64,000 bases of DNA, taken from the NCBI RefSeq assembly GCF_000003815.2, contig NC_049997.1, positions 16,346,817 through 16,410,816 on the forward strand, given 5' to 3'. The notes beneath the pieces are model-generated. The model worked only from the letters and a program-made list of their open reading frames with translations, was not told where the DNA came from and ran no database searches. Below are positions 56,706 to 64,000 of the stretch, in pieces. Within the stretch, counting starts at the first letter, position 1. Each line of letters starts with the position of its first letter. The translations under genes were made by a program, and so were the position numbers. This stretch comes from Branchiostoma floridae. Its lineage: Eukaryota; Chordata; Leptocardii; Amphioxiformes; Branchiostomatidae.

Positions 56706-57300
56706 GTAAGTGTTTGTATCAATTTCTATCTAGAAAACCGAAGTACTTTGGCACTCAAAGTCAAACATAGCCTCGGTAGCAATATCTGAAGTAGCGTAGC
56801 GTAGCGTTTGCAAGGATTTCATTGCTAGAAACCTAACCCAAAGTCCACCAAAAACAGTAGTATGTCTCCAGTTACCGACCCGACCCACCCCCTACGGCAT
56901 AGCCTGGTATCCAGACGTATCAGTAGTAATTGTCTCCCGAGACGAAAGGAGCCGAAAAGAGACTCCCAGCATAAATGCTTTTCACTGATAGAGCTATAAT
57001 ACATGAAGAGCTATAATACATGTACGTCTGGATGCCAGGCTTCCCGGCCGGCCCCGGTTTGCTCCGTGTCAGACATGTTCTTCTCCACAGTTCACCATAA
57101 ATATGTTTATTCGGACAAGTACGATACTCGTGTCTGCTTTGAAAAATTGAAGCTGTTCAAAGTGACGAGTAACGTTTCATGTCGTCACCCGAACTTTACC
57201 GATTGTGTAAACCGTCTGGCGACTTGTCTGTCCCTGTAACCAAGGAGTATTCATAGACTTCATTAGAGACCATTGACACAACTGAAGGAGTCAACAAACA
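56706..57300. other. intron or intergenic DNA, no exon supported
   Basis: The palindrome-like cagacgtatcagtag and tacgtctggatgccaggctt (56915, 57021) suggests a small inverted element (about 56903-57040). No coding signal was found. Confidence 0.4.
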
Positions 57301-57308
57301 AAAAACAC

Positions 57309-57471
57309 TACTCTCCAAGCATAGGTTGAGTCTCGGGCATATAGTAGTAGTCGGAAAATTTACAGACGCAGCCAGTAGAACTCCCAACCATCACTACCGT
57401 AAATGCAGAAACTTTCGCGGTGGTTTAATGTTCGCGTTTTTCTCCGCGACTCAACCTCTGCTTGGAGAGTA
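57309..57471. mobile_element. MITE with TACTCTCCAAGCA ends containing a piece of another MITE
   Basis: The left arm tactctccaagcataggttg (57309 onward) mirrors the right arm ending cttggagagta (57471). The interior contains ccgtaaatgcagaaactttc (about 57399), which belongs to the 19585/23215 family. The element is therefore chimeric. Confidence 0.82.
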
Positions 57472-57585
57472 CCTTGACACCACCCGCCAACATACCACTC
57501 CACCACCTGCCGTGTGGGGATTAGTTGTTGGAAATGAGGTAATTGCACTGAAAGTAGAACGACGCGTGCTGGGTGAAATATGTAG

Positions 57586-58803
57586 AAGGTTCCGGGTCGG
57601 AGTTCAAATCTGACTAGGCTCGACAGCCTCAAAATAGTGTTTTTGACATGAGTTTAAACCGCTCCTGTAGGAAAAGTAACCATCGCAGACAAACCAAATG
57701 TGGATATATGGTAGATATGAACTTTTAATTAATACAAATACATATTGAGAGAAAAATGTCCCGCTTAGTAGGGCGGCGCTTGTACCTTATATGACGTCTA
57801 GATGACGTAATTTCGACGTTTTCATCAGATGTCGCGATAAGTAAAAACAAACACCGTTTTGCATTTTTCTAGTTACAAATTTTCCAAAATCATTTCATTC
57901 TCTATGTCACTTGATTAGAGCCGACATCTGTCGTTCACCTAGCGCATATCTTCGCGATACCGTGCATTAATATGACTTAAATGGGCATTAAAGCTGGAAT
58001 CTTGGGGTTTAACTCAAGGATAAACTGGGTTTACTGACTTTCGGTTCATAGCTCCTTAACGCGGCGATATTTTTTTCTTTCAGTGGTATGTAGTAATAGC
58101 CTACTTAAAGCACTACACATCTGTGCCGCGCTTATTCAAACTGTCCGCTTCTAGCGCCGACAATAAGATCCAGTTTGTGTATTGCACTGTGTAAGAATGC
58201 ATTCTTGCACACATTTGGGGCGCATTGTGCTTCTTAAGGGGCCGTTCACGGCGAAGTAGTTAAGAGTTTGGTGTCGGACGCGTTTGATTCTGAAAGCGTG
58301 AGATCTGGTCTACAGCGCCACGTCAAAATCTGGCACATTCTTCATTTTACTTACAAGCGACGAACTTAAAACGCAAACCCTGCTGTTTTCCTTGAGCAAC
58401 CTCTGACGTCACGTCACTCCGTGACGTCAGCGATGCCAACTTTTAAAGACGGTTTTCTGCCGATGTGCAGCACCGAAAGGACGGAGAGCGCACATACCTT
58501 CCCGGACAAATTCATGCGAAGACTTTGCACCCTATTTTATCCGTTGTCAGAAAAGCGATGTCAGAAAAAAGCATGTTTTTAATGTTTCTCCATTATGACG
58601 TAGTTCCAATATGCATCTAGGCTTGACAGCCTCAAAATACAGCGTTTTTGACATGACTTTAAACCGCTCCTGTGGGAAAAGTAACCATCGCAGACAAACC
58701 AAATTTGGGTATATGGTAGATATGAACTTTTTGATTAATACAAATACATATTGAGAAAACATGTTCCTCTTAAAAGGTTCCGGGTCGGAGTTCAAATCTG
58801 ACC
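57586..58803. mobile_element. element with about 155-bp terminal direct repeats flanked by a 29-bp duplication
   Basis: Direct repeats are 57615-57769 and 58618-58774 (taggctcgacagcctcaaaa against taggcttgacagcctcaaaa, continuing through gtaaccatcgcagacaaacc). Outside them the phrase ggttccgggtcggagttcaa is found once before the first copy (from 57588) and once after the second (from 58777). This is the order of an insertion with terminal direct repeats, but a 29-bp target duplication would be unusually long. The interior of about 850 bp is non-coding, with several TGACGTCA-like words at 58404-58428. Confidence 0.65.
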
Positions 58804-59630
58804 TGAGTTGGCGGAAGGGTGGTGTAATAGGCCAGAAGTGCTCTGTTGTCTCCCTAACTTTTGCTCCCTATTGCTTGGTGACCGTTATAGCTGAGCATAG
58901 ACTTGTCGTATTTCCTGAAAAGCCCGTGGGTTGTATTATTTTTGTGCGAGGACTAGTTGGTCGGCCAGCGAAACCATTTTTTTATTAGTCCGCTGCAACG
59001 GTGATGCGTTTTTTTCGCCCGATGACCCAAATAGCAGCGTTTTTCATGCGATTTCGATAAAATTACGTCATCGGAGATTACAAAAAAGTTATCACATGGA
59101 ATTTTTTATTTTCATTTTACAAAAACATGAAGAATTTAGCTTCTCTACCACGTAGGCCTTTATCCTGGGAAAATTCGTTTTTTCCAAGCAGCTTCGAACA
59201 AAAAAGTGTCAAGAAATTATAGTTTTCGGGTCCAAAATTAAAATGTTACTACATATTCTACCCAAAATAAAGAGGCAACAGACGATACCAATAGGTTTGT
59301 TGGAAAGAGGCAGTAAACGGCTTTCCGCCATATTGATTAAGTTTCGCGTTCTACGTTTACTAGCGGAACTGTAGCCCTTCGGCCTGAGGCTGCCTGCCAA
59401 CCTCCGAAATGGTAAAAGAAACTCCGGTCCGATACCAGAAAGACGTACTCTCCAAGCAGGTGTAATCCATCTTTATTACAGTGTTTTACGCGTGTGTTTG
59501 CTGCATATGATCTTCGGCGAATCTTTTTACATTTTGGCGTGTGAACAGAAAGCTGACGGACGACTTTGGCATATGTCATTGTCGTACGACCAGAAATATT
59601 CCTCGTGTGAACCGGGCCACTGCAGGCCGA
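58804..59630. other. intron or intergenic DNA, no exon supported
   Basis: Contains a solo tactctccaagcagg end (59446-59460). The short ORFs have no features. Confidence 0.4.
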
Positions 59631-59633
59631 TTT

Positions 59634-59744
59634 CTAGCCTGGGTACAATCCGATTTCTACCGGGGCTCCTTGGTAGCGAGTGTAAGGAGCCCCGGGTAGC
59701 GAGTGTAAGGAGCCCCGGTAGAAATCGGATAGTACCCAGGCTAG
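59634..59744. mobile_element. 111-bp foldback element
   Basis: Arm 59634-59670 (ctagcctgggtacaatccga onward) is mirrored by 59708-59744, around a loop with two copies of gtagcgagtgtaaggagcc. A solo arm is at 54434. Confidence 0.88.
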
Positions 59745-60147
59745 CCGCTTCCAGCTTCTCATGAATGAATAAAGGTTCAAACAAACAAACCTCTCTCACC
59801 ACAGGAAGCCTGCCACATGGCCAGCCCAACACATGGCAGAGCCATTAGGTAGACCACTGCGTTATGTGCAGACACAAACAGCGCCAATCGGTGTAACACA
59901 AACCCCGTTGTCCGGGCAAGGCTACACAGTTCTAACCCGGAGCTCGGTCGGGATGTTTGCGGAAACGAAAAATTGAAATGTTAATCTATCAATGAATATA
60001 TACAAATTATACCCACGATTGCTAATTTTACGATCCGGCCTGGTACTCGGGGTCAGACATTTCCTTCTTCATCACCAATGATCACAACTTTGTTAAGTTT
60101 CGAAACATATTCCGTGTCTGGTTTTAGAACATCGAAGCTGAACTTAA

Positions 60148-60240
60148 GTGTGTGTGTGTGTGTGTGTGTGCGTGTATGTATGTGTTTGTGTGTATGTGTG
60201 TGCGCCGCGTGAGTATGTTTGTGCGTGCGCGCGCACGCCC
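60148..60240. repeat. (TG)n microsatellite
   Basis: gtgtgtgt tract with cgtgtatgtatgtg interruptions. A second (TG)n tract flanks the far side of the gap (60530-60562), so the gap is probably repeat-caused. Confidence 0.92.
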
Positions 60241-60363
60241 AAGCACGCGAGTGTATTCGTAATTTTTTTTGTAACCTCCACCAGACCTTCCTACTCAGTA
60301 CGGGCCCACGGATCTTAAAATTCAGCAAACAATCGGCAATAAGGCCACGAGGAGTCAGTCCAC

Positions 60364-60529
60364 NNNNNNNNNNNNNNNNNNNNNNNNNNNNNNNNNNNNN
60401 NNNNNNNNNNNNNNNNNNNNNNNNNNNNNNNNNNNNNNNNNNNNNNNNNNNNNNNNNNNNNNNNNNNNNNNNNNNNNNNNNNNNNNNNNNNNNNNNNNNN
60501 NNNNNNNNNNNNNNNNNNNNNNNNNNNNN
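60364..60529. other. assembly gap, 166 N
   Basis: A run of 166 N that ends directly in a (TG)n tract. Confidence 0.99.
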
Positions 60530-60847
60530 TGTGTGTGTGTCTGTCTGTCTGCGTGTGTGTGTGCATGCGCTCTTTTTTTTAAACAAGTTACACTGACATG
60601 ATTCTATAGTCTGCTTATCAATTTGCACCGTTATTTGATAAAGTTGGAAGAGATTACGCCCCCTATTGACCCCAGTTGTTTTCCCCTGTTGTATTATTTA
60701 TTTTTAAACGTGTTTTATGTTCGCCTATTAAGTAGTCTTGACATTATTAGTTAGTTGCAAAGAGTTTGTATGTGTAAGGCATAACTGATCGTTGGTTCCG
60801 AAGTTTTCAGCGTTATATGCCAGCTGCATGATGTAAGATATAGATCA

Positions 60848-63800
60848 ATGCTAGATCTAATACTTTGTGACTTCGACTTTCAGAATGATGTCCCTTCCAA
60901 ATCTGTAACGGATGATTCACTGCTTCATGCCGAGGAGGAAACATGTGGCTGCGGGGGCGCTTGCAACTGCCTCGCTTTCACGTCAAGCAAGAAGGCGAAC
61001 TGTGATCTACCAACGGGCCACGTCAAAGATGCTGTCCGCTCCAACCGTTCCATTCCGTACAACGTGTCAACATGGTTGAGGTCCTGCGGGAATCAGAAGC
61101 ATGCACAAAACCATGATGGACAAGTCTCCCACACTTCATCTGAACACTTCAAATCGTTCCCACTACGGCCACTGTCCCGTTCGCCTGTAATCACTGGATT
61201 GTCCCCTCTGAGGTCATCGCCCCGTTCGCCTGAAGCAGCTGAATCGTCCCCACTTCGGCCGTTGCTCCGTTCGCCAGAAGCAGCTGAATCGTCCCCACTT
61301 CGGCCGTTGCTCCGTTCGCCAGAAGCAGCTGAATCGTCCCCACTTCGGCCGTTGCTCCGTTCGCCAAAAGCAGCTGAATCGTCCCCACTTCGGCCGTTGC
61401 TCCGTTCGCCAGAAGCAGCTGAATCGTCCCCACTTCGGCCGTTGCTCCGTTCGCCAGAAGCAGCTGAATCGTCCCCACTTCGGCCGTTGCTCCGTTCGCC
61501 AGAAGCAGCTGAATCGTCCCCACTTCGGCCGTTGCTCCGTTCGCCTGCAAGTACTGGATCGTCCCCATTGTTGTCGTCTCCCTGTTTGCCTGCATATAGT
61601 GGATCGTCCCCATTGCAGCCGTTGCCCCGTTCGCCTGAAGCATCTGTACTGTCTCCACTGCGGCCGTCGCCCCTCTCGCCTGCAACTACTGGATCGTCCC
61701 CATTGCAGCCGTTACCGCGTTCGCCTTCAATCTCTCCAGTTCAGTCATACACAAGCAACCCATTGAACGATGTGTTTGATTTCAACGAGCCTGATACACC
61801 ATACTCCCCCGTTATACTGTCCCCCCGAAAACAGGCACAAGATCTAGATGCCGACGACATGTCCATTAGTAGCCAGTCAACCCACAGTGACAGTGAAGCC
61901 AACGAAGATTTTGCATCGTCAGACATGGAGTCAACCGATTCCGAAAATTTGGACAGCTCATATTTCGCAGAGCCTCAAGTTCGGCCTAAAACTTCGAGAC
62001 GTTGCAAAGATTCGGAAGTAAAGAGCAGGAGCAAACTACTACTACGTGCTATACACCCGACTACGCTGCGAAAGGTTGCTGCACTTGAGCGTTGCTGTAA
62101 GAAAAACTGCGCTTCTCGATTTTCCAGATCAACCATGAAGGCGAAAAGGACGGACTACTTCTGTGCAGAATCAAGGAAACGATGGATAAAAGAAAAACTT
62201 GGAAGCTTTCAAGTCGGAAGGGAAAAAGTGTATTTCGAATTCAAGGTTGACGGCATTGTATTGTGCAGGGAAGCGTGGTGTCGAGTTTATGGTATTAATA
62301 AAAACGCATACTACCGGGAGTTAAAGGATTTCAAGCTGGGGCTGGAGTGGGACGGACTAAGGCGGGGAAGGTCTTTATCCATTCAATGCGTAAGCGCCTC
62401 CGTCTGGTTTGGGTATTATGTAGCAAATCATGGGGACAAAATGCCACACAAGAATGAAATATGGCTTCCGTACAACACCCGAAAAGTTGACATCTACAAC
62501 AAATACGCAGAAGAATGCGAGGAGCGCTCACAGAAGTTCTGTTGTGAGGAGTCTTTCCGGAATATGTGGAAGTACTTCTACCCCCACGTTTCAATAAAAA
62601 CGGTACGATTTCGATACAGGCAGATTTTGATTTGAAAATATTTTTCAGTCAGTTTTGAAGCGACGTTTGATTTGATTTCATAGTTTCAACTTGCCTACAA
62701 TACTAAATGGTAATTTTCTTTTCTTAACAGTGTAGTCTCTTTACAAAGTGTACCATCTGTGTGCGCCTGGGACGGAACCTGGCTAAAACAAGGGACCCTG
62801 TCAAGAGGAGGGAGATCAAGTTGAAGAGACAGGAGCACGATGCCAGGCAAATGTAATGTCTTGCACTATCATTAGTCATTGCCATTGCTCGTTTTGCAGG
62901 TAATATAGAGATTTTGTGAGATCGAGTGGCGTATTGGCATTGTGTTTGGCTTGGTCCCATGTCCGGCCGTTGTCACCGATATTGTGTCTTCCGAAAAGGC
63001 ACTTAACAAACTTTCCTCACTTCACTCCGGTTAAAATGAGTACCTAGCGTCGGATAGGACGTTAAATGTAAGTCCCGTGTTTGGGGAGCCACACCGCACG
63101 TTACAATTACATGAGTAATTCAGCTGGTCTGAATCATAATGTTTATGACTTAGGGAGAAGAGATGCTGTGTATGTCACCCGTAACATTTGAGTGCCTTTC
63201 GGGTCACACTTGAAATGACCTTCGTGATTGTGTTACGTGGTGACCTTACTAAAAGGTCCTTTATGTCTTGCTTTGAGTCCCGTGATATTTGTTGGCAGAG
63301 ATAACGATTTTATCAATGTGCTTCGTTGTCTTGGTTTCGGGTATCACGTTTGCTTATCGCTTTAATATTTATTTTTCAGGGCTGAGCGACTGGCCTACTA
63401 TCAGAGACGGGAAGCGGCAAGGAAAGAGCCTGAAAAGTACCTCAGCCTTATAGTCGATGGTGAGGAAAGTCTCCTTTTGAACTATAATAAACACAAGTCT
63501 GGCACCATCCCATATTATGTAAAAATACACATACTTAGCATATAGCTAAAATATCATCTTATTTTTCGTTGCATCAGACACAGAGACCAATAAGCTTAAG
63601 CCACTGATTGTGTACACATACAGGAATGGATCAGGCCAAGACGTACTTGCCGCATTTCGTTGGAGACAAGTCAAAGGTACGAAGATTGTATTAACTGATG
63701 TTAAACGTTTTTATTTACGTCGTTAATTGATAACTCCTTATGCAGGTGTTATGGATTACAATGCCATGTATAATTTTAAGGTTCTCTGAACTATTCTAGT

Positions 63801-63966
63801 ATAAGAAAAGAATTTTTTTGGAAAAGGAAACAGAAGGGGGGAAACATAATTGATAGTAGCTTGTTGTTTCACCGCCACATTCCTTGTCCTAGGACCTAAC
63901 TACCGCCGACCAGATGAAGGTCCATGTCTCTGGAGTCATAAGCCACGGTCACGGACTACGAACCAC
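60848..63966 (+). CDS. multi-exon protein with Ser/Pro 15-residue repeats and Cys-containing domain; 3' end outside window
   Basis: The large exon is open from 60848. A good acceptor (cttcgactttcag) at 60883 suggests it is an internal exon starting at 60884 (NDVPSKSVTDD). It ends at 62602 (acg/gtacga, phase 0). Further exons are 62731-62852, 63380-63459, 63578-63676 and 63893-63966, all AG/GT and all phase-consistent. Counting from the 60848 ATG, there is a Cys cluster (CGCGGACNC, about 34-42), repeats (103-297), an acidic Ser region (DADDMSISSQSTHSDSEANE), then a domain at about 412-585 (CCKKNCASRF; CREAWCRVYGINKNAYY; MPHKNEIWLPYNT; MWKYFYPHV). Exon 2 gives CSLFTKCTICVRLGRNLAKT, then a helix YYQRREAARKEPEKYLSLIV across exons 2 and 3. 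That order (C..NC.RF, F..W..FPHV, C..C, R..YY..R..A, YLSLIVD) is what I recall from the N-terminal half of invertebrate proteins carrying a DUF7869-type domain, some linked to transposons. The expected following MDQ segment is not seen. Confidence 0.75.
61154..61738 (+). repeat. coding minisatellite, 45-bp unit, about 13 copies
   Basis: Seven nearly identical units of SSPLRPLLRSPEAAE are flanked by diverged ones (SSPLQPLPRSPEASV, LSPLRPSPLSPATTG). Every unit has one or two Ser-Pro sites, a pattern typical of proline-directed kinase targets. The antisense 164-codon ORF (61191-61685) arises only because the period is a multiple of three. Confidence 0.93.
62930..63260 (+). mobile_element. SINE-like repeat in an intron
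   Basis: The stretch gtgtcttccgaaaaggcact to ggataggacgttaaatgtaa (about 62983-63072) matches 34545-34632. It sits between the second and third exons of the 60884 gene. Confidence 0.62.
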
Positions 63967-64000
63967 GTATGTGATTTCTTCGAGTACCCCCATGACTCGA

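Noticed and set aside
60053-60628. ORFs across the 60364-60529 gap
   Set aside because: N run plus TG microsatellite; no real codons support them.
61191-61685. 164-codon antisense ORF with 15-residue repeats
   Set aside because: Shadow of the 45-bp coding minisatellite on the plus strand; the sense frame continues as a spliced gene and the antisense does not.

Overview
The window is nuclear DNA of an invertebrate animal. Its few genes have many short exons with consensus GT..AG introns. They sit among dense, mostly short inverted-repeat elements, tRNA-derived SINE-like copies, degenerate tandem repeats and microsatellites. The repeat types (short elements ending in CTGTAAATGC, TTAACCCTATTCAGACC or CAGTCAAACCTGT, and tRNA-headed SINE-like repeats) fit a lancelet (Branchiostoma). 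That assignment rests on recollection and was not tested. Three runs of N mark assembly gaps (47443-47542, 52433-52800, 60364-60529).

Layout. (1) 1-6617, + strand: the 3' end of a multi-exon gene that starts before the window (exons 1-66, 442-611, 5659-5730, 6560-6617). Its third intron piece (612-5658) holds a 480-bp foldback element, a SINE-like copy and a 129-bp tandem array that grows out of the SINE tail. (2) 6618-43308: about 37 kb with no gene I can support. It contains many inverted-repeat elements, one LINE reverse-transcriptase tail fragment, a 3.5-kb degenerate array (19.0-22.5 kb), a 955-bp terminal-inverted-repeat transposon (33271-34225), a 28-bp palindromic array (41.7-42.2 kb) and two stretches that look like conserved non-coding sequence. 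(3) 43309-53770, - strand: a gene of at least ten coding exons whose splice phases all agree. It encodes a ParB/sulfiredoxin-like domain behind a 15-residue repeat region, then charged linkers, three microexons and a C-terminal domain that may be SH3/BAH-like. (4) 55055-56705, + strand: three exons encoding a hydrophobic leader and a ubiquitin-like domain ending in LLGG followed by a basic tail. It is divergent from the ParB-like gene, with about 1.28 kb between the two start codons. (5) 60884-63966 and beyond, + strand: a large exon with a 15-residue Ser/Pro repeat and a Cys-containing domain, then four more exons in consistent phase. The last ubiquitin-like exon and this large exon are both phase 0, so (4) and (5) may be one gene.

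The candidate new system is the divergent pair made of the ParB-like gene and the ubiquitin-like/large-exon gene. Both carry 45-bp coding minisatellites, and both have domain sets that are unusual for ordinary animal genes. How they act cannot be read from the sequence. A domesticated pair, or parts of a large mobile element, are the alternatives.
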